From: Novosphingobium mathurense
Lineage (GTDB): Bacteria; Pseudomonadota; Alphaproteobacteria; Sphingomonadales; Sphingomonadaceae
Length of the DNA: 64,000 nt
NCBI RefSeq assembly: GCF_900168325.1
Contig: NZ_FVZE01000001.1
Coordinates: 930,001-994,000, forward strand
Direction of reading: 5' to 3'
Program-made: the position numbers and the translations under genes
Shown here: positions 1 through 8,489 of the stretch, one piece after another
Numbering within the stretch: position 1 is the stretch's first letter
How the letters are laid out: each line of letters starts with the position of its first letter
Notes under the pieces: generated by a model
Told to the model about the DNA's origin: nothing
What the model saw: only the letters and a program-made list of their open reading frames with translations
The model's database searches: none

Positions 1-1110
1 CAGCCCGCCGGCGCAACGGGCGCGGCTGTCGGCGGCACCTCGGGCAACGGTGCGACCGGTATCGAGTTCGGGCAGTTCACGGCCCAGGCAGCACTGACAA
101 GTTTCGAGATCGACCTTTTCGGCCGTTTGCGTGCCTTGAACGAGGCAGCGTTCCACCGCTGGCTATCCTCGGTAGAGGCCAGGCATGCCGTGCGTCTCAA
201 CGTCATCGGGACGGTCGTCGACGCCTATCTGAACGAGCGACTGGCCGAGGAACAACTCTCCCTCACCCGCTCGACTTTGGCGGACTGGGAAACATCCCTC
301 GACATCTCGCGAAGGTTGAAGGCGGCCGGACAGGCCAGTGGGGTCGATCTGGCGCAGGCCGAAGGCCTGGTGCGCCAGGCACAGGCCGATCTGGCCCAGC
401 GCGAGCGGGAACTGGCACAGGCGAGCAACGCTCTGACTCTGGCGGTCGGAGCGCCGCTGCCCGGCGATCTGCCGCCGCCCATATCACTGATGGATCAGCC
501 GATCCGCACCGAGCTGAACGCGGGCACGCCGTCGGACCTGTTGATCCACCGGCCCGACATTGCACAGGCAGAGCAGGAGTTGCGCGCCGCCAACGCCGAT
601 GTCGGCGCGGCCCGCGCAGCATTCTTTCCTCGCATATCCCTGACGGCTGCCTTCGGTTTTGCCAGCCGCGCTTTCGAGGGACTGTTCCAGGGGGCAAATC
701 GCTCGTGGTCCTATTCGCCTGCGATCAGCGTGCCGGTGTTTCGCGGCGGCGAGCTGCGTGGCAATCTCGACATTGCGAAGTTGCGCACCTCCACCGCCGT
801 CGCAACCTACGAAAAGACGATTCAGACCGCCTTTCGCGAGGTCGCAGACGGCCTGGCGGCGCGCGCGACGTATGCCACGCAGCTGACCGAACTGCGCGCT
901 GTCGTAACCCAGGCGCAACGCCGCGCTTCGCTGGCGCAGCTTTCCTATAGTGCCGGGATGTCGAGCCGTCTGGAACTGCTCGATGCCCAACGCGCTACTT
1001 ATGCCGCGCAACAGGCAGCACTTGTCGTTCGGCGCGACGAACTGGCCAGCGCTGCCGCCCTGTATCGTGCGCTGGGCGGCGACACCGGGCAAAATACCGA
1101 CACGCCGTGA
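1..1110 (+). CDS. NodT-family RND efflux outer-membrane factor (5' truncated)
   Basis: The frame is open from base 1, so the N-terminus lies outside the window; 369 residues are visible. The visible part opens with a stretch ending in FEIDLFGRLR, a hallmark of NodT/OprM-type outer-membrane efflux channels, followed by long amphipathic helices with Ala/Gln-rich heptads and the second repeat typical of the family (HRPDIAQAEQELRAANADVG then FFPRISLTA). Such proteins form the TolC-like trimeric outer-membrane duct of tripartite pumps. The inner-membrane pump and adaptor that would pair with it are not visible here. An MFS exporter follows 112 bp downstream on the same strand and could be co-transcribed. 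Family assignment is strong; the exported substrate is unknown. Confidence 0.9.
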   Translation, partial: QPAGATGAAVGGTSGNGATGIEFGQFTAQAALTSFEIDLFGRLRALNEAAFHRWLSSVEARHAVRLNVIGTVVDAYLNERLAEEQLSLTRSTLADWETSLDISRRLKAAGQASGVDLAQAEGLVRQAQADLAQRERELAQASNALTLAVGAPLPGDLPPPISLMDQPIRTELNAGTPSDLLIHRPDIAQAEQELRAANADVGAARAAFFPRISLTAAFGFASRAFEGLFQGANRSWSYSPAISVPVFRGGELRGNLDIAKLRTSTAVATYEKTIQTAFREVADGLAARATYATQLTELRAVVTQAQRRASLAQLSYSAGMSSRLELLDAQRATYAAQQAALVVRRDELASAAALYRALGGDTGQNTDTP

Positions 1111-1222
1111 GTGCATCCGGCTCCATGCTGCATGGCGATGATATCGCCATTCCCGACCGGGAATTCGTGTATCGCCAAGTTCGCGACCAAGGACGCTGGA
1201 CGAACGCTCCTGCGCCAATCTT

Positions 1223-2497
1223 GTGACATTGAACGACACCATGCAGGCATCTTCACCGCAAGCCGTCAGCGGCGGATATTCCTCCGGCAGCGCTGATCCC
1301 GGCCCGGGCTGGCGTTGGCGCTACTGGTCGATTTTCGGCGGACAGGCGCTGTCGCTGATCGGTTCAGCGATGACGCAGTTCGTTCTCATCTGGTGGATTA
1401 CCGACACCACTGGCGATCTTGGCGCGCTGGCAACGGCCGGGCTGGTCGCGCTGTTGCCGCAGGCATTGCTGGGCCCGATCGGCGGGACTTTCGCCGATCG
1501 CTACAGCCGACGGATGCTGATGATCGTTGCCGATACGGTCAGCGCCGTTTGCATCCTCGTGCTGATCGCCCTGTTCGCGAGCGGGCAGATCGCCTTGTGG
1601 CATGTCTATGCCGCGATGTTTGTCCGCAGCGCGGCAGCCGCGTTCCAGATGCCCGCCTCGTCGGCGAGCACGGCGATGCTCGTGCCCGCCGGCTTCCTGC
1701 CCCGCGCGGCAGGACTCAACCAGACCATGATCGGAATCGTGACCATTGCTGCCGCGCCGTTCGGTGCACTTGCGATCAGCGTCATGCCCGTTGGCATGGC
1801 GCTGTGGATCGATGTCGCGACCGCCCTTATCGGTATCGCGCCGCTCCTCCTGTTTGCCATTCCGCAGCACCGGACACCCTGGAATCCTTCAACCAGCCTG
1901 TGGTCAGAATTCCGCGAAGGCATTCGCATCGTGTGGCAGAGCCCCGGATTGCTTCGCATCTATGCTTTGCTGACCGCCGTGGTTCTTGTCGTCATGCCGA
2001 CTTTCACCCTCCTGCCGCTTCTCGTGAAGGAACACTTCGGAGGTGGCCCCGTCCAGGTGGCCGTCCTGGAAAGCCTGGGCGGAGCGGGAATGATCCTGGG
2101 CGGCCTCATCGTGGCGGCAATCGTACCCAAAAGGATCGTAAGGTGGATCCTGTGGGGCTTCGCCCTGTCCTGCGCGACGCTGGCTCTGACTGCGCTGATG
2201 CCACCGGCGCTATTCTGGCTGGCGACCATATTCTGGGCGCTGAGCGGTACGACCTTCATCCTTGGCGATGCGCCATTTACCGCATTGATCCAGTCGACAG
2301 TACCCAACCGGTTTCAGGGTCGGGTTCTCTCGCTGCTCAACACCCTGATGGGACTGGCTGCGCCCGTCGGCCTGCTTGCCGCCGCACCGCTTGGTGAAGC
2401 GATAGGTGTTCGCTGGCTGTTCGTGCTTCTGGGCGGACTTGGCACGTTGATATGCCTTCTGGCCTTCCAGTCCCCCACGTTGCGCAAGGCCGATTGA
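1223..2497 (+). CDS. MFS exporter, EntS/macrolide-efflux type
   Basis: About 12 hydrophobic segments in 424 residues, with the MFS loop 2-3 motif GGTFADRYSRR after the second helix. The overall pattern (WRWRYWSIFGGQALSLIGSA at the N-terminus, QSTVPNRFQGRV in the second half) matches the DHA3-like drug/siderophore exporters that include EntS and Mef proteins. It would export a small molecule across the inner membrane by proton antiport. The GTG at 1223 gives the longest frame; an ATG at 1241 would remove only six residues, and neither has a clear Shine-Dalgarno sequence. It follows the NodT-type duct and converges on the peptide-handling operon on the other strand. Substrate not deducible from sequence. 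Confidence 0.82.
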   Translation: MTLNDTMQASSPQAVSGGYSSGSADPGPGWRWRYWSIFGGQALSLIGSAMTQFVLIWWITDTTGDLGALATAGLVALLPQALLGPIGGTFADRYSRRMLMIVADTVSAVCILVLIALFASGQIALWHVYAAMFVRSAAAAFQMPASSASTAMLVPAGFLPRAAGLNQTMIGIVTIAAAPFGALAISVMPVGMALWIDVATALIGIAPLLLFAIPQHRTPWNPSTSLWSEFREGIRIVWQSPGLLRIYALLTAVVLVVMPTFTLLPLLVKEHFGGGPVQVAVLESLGGAGMILGGLIVAAIVPKRIVRWILWGFALSCATLALTALMPPALFWLATIFWALSGTTFILGDAPFTALIQSTVPNRFQGRVLSLLNTLMGLAAPVGLLAAAPLGEAIGVRWLFVLLGGLGTLICLLAFQSPTLRKAD

Positions 2498-2560
2498 ACT
2501 GCCGAGCGCCCGGCCGGACTGGGCGGAACGATCGGCAGCCACCTGTCCCGGTCGATTGCC

Positions 2561-3637
2561 TCAAGCCGAGATCATTTGAGCGATGGCGTTTTCGTGCGCC
2601 TGCCAGTCGACGCCACATGCCGACAGCCAGGCATCGTCGTAATAGGTACACCCGTAACGTTCACCGCCATCGCACAGGATCGTGACGATCGAACCTTGCT
2701 CGCCTTGAGCGGACATCTCTTCGATCAATTGCGCACAAGCCACGAGGTTCGTTCCGGTCGACCCTCCTACTCTGCGGCCCAGACGGCGGGACAACGCACG
2801 CATCGCGCCGATACTTTGTGCGTCCTCGACCGCGATCATGCGATCGATCACCGAAGGGATGAAGCTGGGCTCGACGCGTGGGCGACCGATCCCTTCGATG
2901 CGACTGGCATGACCTTCCGGCAGGGAAACCGCATTGCGATCCACAAAGTGGCGGTGAAATATCGAATGGACCGGATCGGCGACGCAAAGCCGGGTCGCAT
3001 GGCGCTGATAGCCGATATAGCGGCCGATCGTCGCGGAAGTCCCGCCCGTGCCCGCACCGCATACAACCCACATCGGCACCGGATATTCCTCGGCCGACAT
3101 CTGCGCGAATATGCTTTCCGCGATATTGTTGTTGCCCCGCCAGTCGGTGGCGCGCTCGGCATAGGTGAACTGGTCGAGATAATGCCCGCCCGTCTCGCTG
3201 GCGAGGCGATGCGCGACATCGTAGACCGTTCGCGGGTCGTCGACGGCATGGATCTCGCCGCCGTGGAAGCGGATCGCGTCGAGCTTCGGCGCAGCGGTGG
3301 TCGCCGGCACCACGGCGATGAAGCGCAGCCCCAGCATCCGCGCGAAATAGGCTTCGCTGACGGCAGTCGATCCCGAGGATGCCTCGATCACGCACGTGTC
3401 CGGGCCGATCCAGGCATTGCACAGCGCATAGAGGAAGAGCGAGCGGGCCAACCGGTGCTTGAGGCTGCCGGTCGGATGGCTGCTCTCGTCCTTCAGATAC
3501 AGCTTGATATCCGGGTGGCGGGGCAGATCGATCCTAATGAGATGCGTGTCGGCCGAACGATTGTAGTCCGCCTCGATCCTGCGAATGGCCTCTGCGCGCC
3601 AGGCGCGTGCGGCTGCATCGCTTTTATCAGCAGTCAT
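2561..3637 (-). CDS. PLP-dependent cysteine synthase/cysteine desulfhydrase family enzyme
   Basis: A 358-residue fold-type II PLP enzyme. Residues 56-62 (TGSLKHR) contain the likely Schiff-base Lys60; SSGST (87-91) is the substrate loop and GAGTGGTS (194-201) the phosphate-binding loop. The motifs [20 protein letters not shown] and [14 protein letters not shown] resemble, from memory, the subgroup containing mycobacterial Cds1 (L-cysteine desulfhydrase) more than housekeeping CysK/CysM. The expected reaction is degradation of cysteine to pyruvate, ammonia and sulfide, or another beta-elimination/replacement. It is the last gene of the operon, 48 bp after the M3 peptidase, with a GGAG ribosome site about nine bases before the ATG. 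A sulfur-amino-acid enzyme at the end of a peptide import and proteolysis operon suggests a cysteine-bearing substrate. Fold certain; exact reaction inferred. Confidence 0.8.
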   Translation of the reverse strand: MTADKSDAAARAWRAEAIRRIEADYNRSADTHLIRIDLPRHPDIKLYLKDESSHPTGSLKHRLARSLFLYALCNAWIGPDTCVIEASSGSTAVSEAYFARMLGLRFIAVVPATTAAPKLDAIRFHGGEIHAVDDPRTVYDVAHRLASETGGHYLDQFTYAERATDWRGNNNIAESIFAQMSAEEYPVPMWVVCGAGTGGTSATIGRYIGYQRHATRLCVADPVHSIFHRHFVDRNAVSLPEGHASRIEGIGRPRVEPSFIPSVIDRMIAVEDAQSIGAMRALSRRLGRRVGGSTGTNLVACAQLIEEMSAQGEQGSIVTILCDGGERYGCTYYDDAWLSACGVDWQAHENAIAQMISA

Positions 3638-3685
3638 CGAAAATCAGCTCCATTGGATATTCGCCTCCACTCAATGCGCCATCCC

Positions 3686-5737
3686 TCACGATGGTGCATG
3701 CACCGGATCCTGCGTCAGTCCGCGCCGGACCAGCATGGCCTGCGGATCGGGATCCCGTTCCCGAAATGCCCGGAAACTCACGGCAGCAGGCCGACTGGCC
3801 CCGCGCGAGAGGATTTCCTCCCGGAATTTCTCGGCAGTCGGCCGATCGATCAGGCCGGCTTCGGCAAATCGCTGGAAACCGTCGGCCGCAAGCACTTCGG
3901 CCCATAAGTAGCTGTAGTAGCCAGCAGCGTAGCCACCCGCGAAAATATGCGAGAAGGCATGTGGAAAGCGGTGCCAGCCCGGCGGATGTATCACCGCAAC
4001 CTCGTCACGCACCGCCTCGATCACCTCCATCGGATCGGTGCCCAACGTACCCAGATGCAGCAAGAGATCGAACAGCGCGAATTCCACCTGTCGCACGATG
4101 AACATGCCCGAAAGGAACTGGCGCGCTGCCAGCAGCCTGTCGAACAGGGGATCGGGCAGCGAAGCACCCGTCCGGTAGTGCCCGGACATGCCGCGAAGGA
4201 CCTGCCGATCCCAGGCGAAATCCTCCATCAACTGACTGGGCAATTCGATCGCGTCCCACTCGAAGCCGTTGGTGCCTGCGATGTCGGGACGGTCGACCCG
4301 GGTGAACAGGTGATGCAGGCAATGCCCCGTCTCGTGCAGGAATGTCACAACCTCCCGGTGGCTTAGCAGCGATGGATTGCCTTCGGCCCTGGGCGCGAAA
4401 TTGCAGACGAGATAGGCGACCGGGACACGCCGCACATCGCCATCGTTCAGCCGCGGTCGCGCCTGCGCCATCCAGGCGCCGCTCCGCTTTCCGGGGCGGG
4501 AATGGAGATCGAGATAAACTCCGGCGAACACTTCGCCATCTTCGTCGGTCACATCGTAATAGCAGGCATCGGGATGATAGACGGCAAGGTCCCGTCGCTC
4601 GACCATGCGGATCCCGAACAGTCGGTCGAGCAGGTCCTGCCAGCCGGTAATGACATTTTCGACCGGGAAATAGGCGCGCACTTCCTGTTCGTCGACGGCA
4701 TACCGCGATTTGCGGAGCCGCTCCGATACGAAGGCGACGTCCCACGGCTGCAGATCGCCGATTCCGAGGTGTTCGGCAGCATAGGCCGCAAGGGCAGCGA
4801 ACTCCCGCTCTGCCGCGGGTTTCGCACGGCGCCCCAGATCGCGCAGGAAAGCCAGAACGTCCCCTGCCCCGGAAGCCATCTTCGTGGCCAGCGACCATGC
4901 AACCGGATCGGCAAAGCCCAGCAGAGCAGCCGCTTCGCGACGCAAAGCCAGGATGCCGGCGATCCGTTCGGAGTTGTCGAACTGACCGGCATGGGGGCCC
5001 CGGTCCGATGCCCGCGTTCCGGAAGCCGTATACACGCGCTCACGAAGGGCCCGGTCCTCGGCAAAGGACAGGATCGCATTCACGCTCGGCATCTGCAGCG
5101 TCACGACCCACCCTGCCTGGCCCCGCGCCCTGGCAGTCTCGGCGAACATCGCCTTGTCGGAGTCGGAGAGTCCGGCGAGCAGCGATTCATCCATGACATG
5201 CTCGAACCAGGCATCCGTCGCGTCGAGAACGGCATTGCCGAACGCCGTGGTCAGGCTGGACAGTTCCACTGAGATCGCGCCGAAACGTTCGCGCTTCTCG
5301 GGATCGAGGGCCACACCGGAAAGCCGGAAATCGCGGATCATATGTTCCACTGCGGTGCGATCGGCATCGGGCAATCCGGCGAATTCGCTCGTCCTCGAAA
5401 GCCCGACGAGTACCTCGTAGAGGGCCCCGTTCTGCATCATCTGCAGATGGTTCCGGACCAGCCGGGCCTGCCCGGCAGCAAAGGCGGCGCGAAGTTCGGG
5501 GCTGTCCGCCACGCCATGAAGATGCGAGACGACCGACCAGACACCCGCAATCGCGGTGCCTGCCCGCTCCAACGGCATCCACGCTTCGGCAAAGGTGACC
5601 GGCTCGTTCTCAACCAGGCTGCGCACGACCGCCTGATGGTCAGCGATCACCTGATCCAGCGCGGTCTCGATCTGATCGGGCCTGATTTCGGCGAAGCGCG
5701 GCAGGTCCAGCGTCTTCAGCAACGGGTTCATCGTCAT
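3686..5737 (-). CDS. M3-family zinc metallopeptidase (oligopeptidase/dipeptidyl carboxypeptidase type)
   Basis: A 683-residue cytoplasmic protein without signal peptide, the usual size of the M3A oligopeptidases (Dcp, OpdA). The zinc site is intact: HETGH at residues 468-472 and the third ligand Glu498 in FEWDAIELPSQ. The late AGGYAAGYYSYLWAEVLAAD segment also fits the family. These enzymes cleave short unfolded peptides inside a deep channel, so a role in finishing degradation of imported peptides fits the neighbours. It lies 36 bp after the 296-residue protein and 48 bp before the PLP enzyme. The ATG at 5737 is used; an in-frame ATG at 5731 would remove two residues and is equally plausible. 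Confidence 0.9.
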   Translation of the reverse strand: MTMNPLLKTLDLPRFAEIRPDQIETALDQVIADHQAVVRSLVENEPVTFAEAWMPLERAGTAIAGVWSVVSHLHGVADSPELRAAFAAGQARLVRNHLQMMQNGALYEVLVGLSRTSEFAGLPDADRTAVEHMIRDFRLSGVALDPEKRERFGAISVELSSLTTAFGNAVLDATDAWFEHVMDESLLAGLSDSDKAMFAETARARGQAGWVVTLQMPSVNAILSFAEDRALRERVYTASGTRASDRGPHAGQFDNSERIAGILALRREAAALLGFADPVAWSLATKMASGAGDVLAFLRDLGRRAKPAAEREFAALAAYAAEHLGIGDLQPWDVAFVSERLRKSRYAVDEQEVRAYFPVENVITGWQDLLDRLFGIRMVERRDLAVYHPDACYYDVTDEDGEVFAGVYLDLHSRPGKRSGAWMAQARPRLNDGDVRRVPVAYLVCNFAPRAEGNPSLLSHREVVTFLHETGHCLHHLFTRVDRPDIAGTNGFEWDAIELPSQLMEDFAWDRQVLRGMSGHYRTGASLPDPLFDRLLAARQFLSGMFIVRQVEFALFDLLLHLGTLGTDPMEVIEAVRDEVAVIHPPGWHRFPHAFSHIFAGGYAAGYYSYLWAEVLAADGFQRFAEAGLIDRPTAEKFREEILSRGASRPAAVSFRAFRERDPDPQAMLVRRGLTQDPVHAPS

Positions 5738-5773
5738 CCAATCCGGGTTGGGGCGTTTCGCCTGCGGACCTTG

Positions 5774-6664
5774 TCAGTCCGCGTTCTCGCGGGGCAGAAC
5801 GGCTTTGGGTGCCTGTTCGATAAGCTCGATGATCTTCCACCCGACAGTCCGGTAGTGGTCCCCGAGCTTCCCGAAATGTTCGAGCCGTTTCCGGAAGCCG
5901 CGCGCCAGTTCCGGGTCGTCGTGATCGAGCAGCGCCAGCACCCGGTCCAGACCTTCCAGTTCGGCCATGCGCCCATCGGCCTCCGCCTGCTCCCGGATCT
6001 TGAAGACGCGGCTTTCCTGCGCCTGCGTCCAACCGATGGTATCCATCATCTGCTGGATCTCCAGACGGCCACAGGCGCCGAGCGTATCGTGCAGCACGCT
6101 GCGCATCGTCGCGGGCCAGGCCGCGGCTTCGACGATCAGACTGGCCAGGTGCGGCAGCGCGTCATCGACAATAGCGTCGCTCGCGGCGACGGCGGCCATG
6201 CGTATCGCCTTCCATTCCTTGCGGTCGGGGACCTCGCCGCCGATCACGCGCTGGTGCAGCGCCAGCACTTCGCGCCTGCATCTTTCCACTTCGCCATATC
6301 GGCCCGTCAGAGCGACGACATCCGGACTCGCGAGGAGCGAGACCAGCACCTGCGGCACGATCCGGGAGAGATCGACCCCGACAGGGGTGCGCTCCAGCAG
6401 GGCGCCAACGAATTCCTCGGCATCCGGCAGGACCTTGAATGCGTTGACGATCATTTCCAACGCGGTCGCGAATGCGATGGGGTAACCGTACCGTTCGGCA
6501 AAGGCCTGCTTGTCGTCGGCTTCGACAAGCGCGCCGATGATATTGGCCTTGCCGTCCGCCCATGCGGGGAAGAACACAAAGGTCCCTGCCGCGATGTGGC
6601 TGCGCAGCCGGGCGAGTGCCTGCGCCTTGACCGCAGGATCGCCCAGAAATGCGACGTCGGCCAT
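5774..6664 (-). CDS. Uncharacterised 296-residue helical protein
   Basis: I do not recognise this protein. It has no signal peptide or membrane segment, looks mostly alpha-helical and acidic, and contains only one cysteine, so it is not obviously a metal- or disulfide-based enzyme. Its N-terminal quarter has an aromatic patch (FVFFPAWADGKANIIG) and a YGYPIAFATAL stretch; the C-terminal third is rich in charged helices (REQAEADGRMAELEGLDRVL). Its start codon overlaps the thioredoxin stop by one base (TAATG), implying translational coupling, and the M3 peptidase follows 36 bp later. Thioredoxins of the YbbN/CnoX type carry a helical C-terminal extension; this could be a separated analogue or chaperone-like partner, but I see no clear TPR signature. 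Its operon position is the only functional clue. Confidence 0.75.
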   Translation of the reverse strand: MADVAFLGDPAVKAQALARLRSHIAAGTFVFFPAWADGKANIIGALVEADDKQAFAERYGYPIAFATALEMIVNAFKVLPDAEEFVGALLERTPVGVDLSRIVPQVLVSLLASPDVVALTGRYGEVERCRREVLALHQRVIGGEVPDRKEWKAIRMAAVAASDAIVDDALPHLASLIVEAAAWPATMRSVLHDTLGACGRLEIQQMMDTIGWTQAQESRVFKIREQAEADGRMAELEGLDRVLALLDHDDPELARGFRKRLEHFGKLGDHYRTVGWKIIELIEQAPKAVLPRENAD

Positions 6665-6987
6665 TACTGCCCCCCCACATTGGCTTCGACGAAGGCGTCC
6701 AGACGGCTACGGGAAATCGTGCCGACAGTGCGGGCCTTCTCTTCGCCATCCCTGACAACCATGAGCAGCGGAATCCCGCGCACGCCGAACCGCGCCGCCA
6801 GCGCCGGATTGGCCTCGATATCGACCTTCACGACTTCCATTTCTTCGGCGTATTCCTCGGCCAGCTCGTCCAGCGTCGGAGCCAGCGCCTTGCATGGCGC
6901 GCACCAGGGCGCCCAGAAATCGACGAGTACAGGCTTGTCGTTCTTCATGACGATGTCGTCGAAATCCTGCTCAGTAGCGTTACGCAT
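6664..6987 (-). CDS. Thioredoxin
   Basis: A 107-residue single-domain thioredoxin with active site WCAPC (a variant of WCGPC), the preceding VLVDFWAPW strand-loop and the conserved cis-proline region RGIPLLMV. I place the start at the ATG at 6987 (MRNATEQDFDD) because an AAGGAA ribosome site lies about eight bases upstream and the length is then normal. An upstream ATG at 7032, overlapping the tldD stop, would add 15 unusual residues. No signal peptide, so it should act in the cytoplasm as a disulfide reductant. Lying between tldD and an unknown helical protein in a peptide-handling operon, it may reduce disulfides in the imported peptide or serve the PLP enzyme. That role is inferred. Confidence 0.9.
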   Translation of the reverse strand: MRNATEQDFDDIVMKNDKPVLVDFWAPWCAPCKALAPTLDELAEEYAEEMEVVKVDIEANPALAARFGVRGIPLLMVVRDGEEKARTVGTISRSRLDAFVEANVGGQ

Positions 6988-7028
6988 GATCGCTGTTCCT
7001 TTTGGAAAAAATGAAGATGTGGAGGCCA

Positions 7029-8489
7029 TCAACCGGCCTGTCCGCCGACCATCATACGGTCGATGCGGAGGGTCGGCTGGCCGACACTGACGCTGAGCGT
7101 CTGTCCCTGCTTGCCGCAGGTCGCCATGCCGGTGTCGAAAGCGAGGTCGTTGCCAACCATGGAGATATGACGGAGCGCCTCATTGCCAACGCCGATCAGG
7201 GTCGCCCCGCGCACAGGTGCGACGAGCTTGCCCTTTTCAACGAGCCAAGCCTCGATCGTCGTGAAGTTGAAGCGCCCGGTGACGATGTCGACCTGCCCGC
7301 CATCGAATTCGGTCGCGTAGATACCGCGATCGATCGAGGCAATGATATCGGCCGGATCGTCCTGCCCGTTTGCCAGAAACGTATTGGTCATGCGCGGCAT
7401 CGGCAGATGCGCATAGGACTGGCGACGGCCATTTCCGGTCGAGCGGGCATTCATCAGACCGGCATTGACACGATCGTGCATCAAACCGGTCAGGACGCCA
7501 TCCTCCACAAGGACCGTGCGATCCGGCGTGGTGCCCTCGTCATCCACACCGAGCGAACCGAGCCGTCCGGCGATCCCGCCATCGTCGATCACGGTGACGC
7601 CGGACGCTGCAATCCTTTCCCCGACTTTACCGTCGAAGGCGGAGAGATGCTTGCGATGATGGTCGCTTTCCAGTCCGTGCCCGACCGCTTCATGAAAGAG
7701 CACACCGGGATAGCCCGGCCCCAGAACCACCGGCATTTCGCCAACCGGCGCCGGGATTGCGTCGAGGTTGTTGATGGCCATGCGCACAGCGGTTGCGACC
7801 ATGGTTTCAACCGAGACGGCATCGAAGCCGCGCTGACCCGCGCGTCTCCCCAGACCGGCCTGTCCGCGTGCGCGGTGCCCTTCCGCTTCGGCGACGACCA
7901 TGACAGACAGGATCGTCATCGGTCGCACATCGCCGGCCATTTGTCCGTCGGCATTGGCGATCAGGACCGTCGTATCCTGCGCGCGAACGTTGGCGTCGAT
8001 GCGCACGATCCGTGGGTCATGCTCACGCGCGAGTTGATCGATCCGCTCCAGCATGGCGATCCACGCGGTCGCATCCTCGACCGCAACAGCGTCGATGACG
8101 GGATAGAGGTCATGGCGTCCCCCGGCAGGAGTCAATGCGATCCCCTGCGGCTGGCGCGCGGTGTCGCCATCTCGCGCCAAGGACCGCACCGCACGAACCG
8201 TATCCTGTAGCGCACCCTCACGCATGTCGGCCGAATGGGCAAAGCTGACATGGCCGCCATGCGCTGCCCGCGCACCGACACCCTGCCGCATGGCAAAGCC
8301 ACCGTTGGTGACGCGGCCACCCTCCAGCCTCCAGCTGCGCAAGCTCGTTGTCTCGAAGAACAGGTCGGCCAGATCCGCACCGCCCCCTGCCAGATGGCCC
8401 AGAGCCCGGCCGATGGCCGCCTCGTCCAGCCCCGCCGGGCCGAGCAACCGCGCGCGCGCGCGGTCGATCGCAATGTCGCCGCCGTTCAT
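7029..8489 (-). CDS. tldD: TldD-type metallopeptidase subunit
   Basis: A 486-residue member of the TldD/PmbA family. The catalytic zinc motif HEAVGH (HExxxH) lies at residues 266-271 and a candidate third ligand Cys458 sits in TGMATCGKQGQ, matching the arrangement known for E. coli TldD. TldD and TldE form a heterodimer that digests unfolded or modified peptides and is needed in E. coli for microcin B17 maturation and CcdA degradation. The start overlaps the tldE stop by four bases (ATGA), so the pair should be co-translated. In most genomes tldD and tldE are housekeeping and often unlinked; here they share an operon with a TonB receptor and an SbmA-like transporter, suggesting a dedicated pair. 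Confidence 0.95.
   Translation of the reverse strand: MNGGDIAIDRARARLLGPAGLDEAAIGRALGHLAGGGADLADLFFETTSLRSWRLEGGRVTNGGFAMRQGVGARAAHGGHVSFAHSADMREGALQDTVRAVRSLARDGDTARQPQGIALTPAGGRHDLYPVIDAVAVEDATAWIAMLERIDQLAREHDPRIVRIDANVRAQDTTVLIANADGQMAGDVRPMTILSVMVVAEAEGHRARGQAGLGRRAGQRGFDAVSVETMVATAVRMAINNLDAIPAPVGEMPVVLGPGYPGVLFHEAVGHGLESDHHRKHLSAFDGKVGERIAASGVTVIDDGGIAGRLGSLGVDDEGTTPDRTVLVEDGVLTGLMHDRVNAGLMNARSTGNGRRQSYAHLPMPRMTNTFLANGQDDPADIIASIDRGIYATEFDGGQVDIVTGRFNFTTIEAWLVEKGKLVAPVRGATLIGVGNEALRHISMVGNDLAFDTGMATCGKQGQTLSVSVGQPTLRIDRMMVGGQAG

Noticed and set aside
5342..7090. 582-codon open frame antisense to the M3 peptidase, orphan protein and thioredoxin
   Set aside because: It crosses three coupled genes on the other strand and has no motif or ribosome site.
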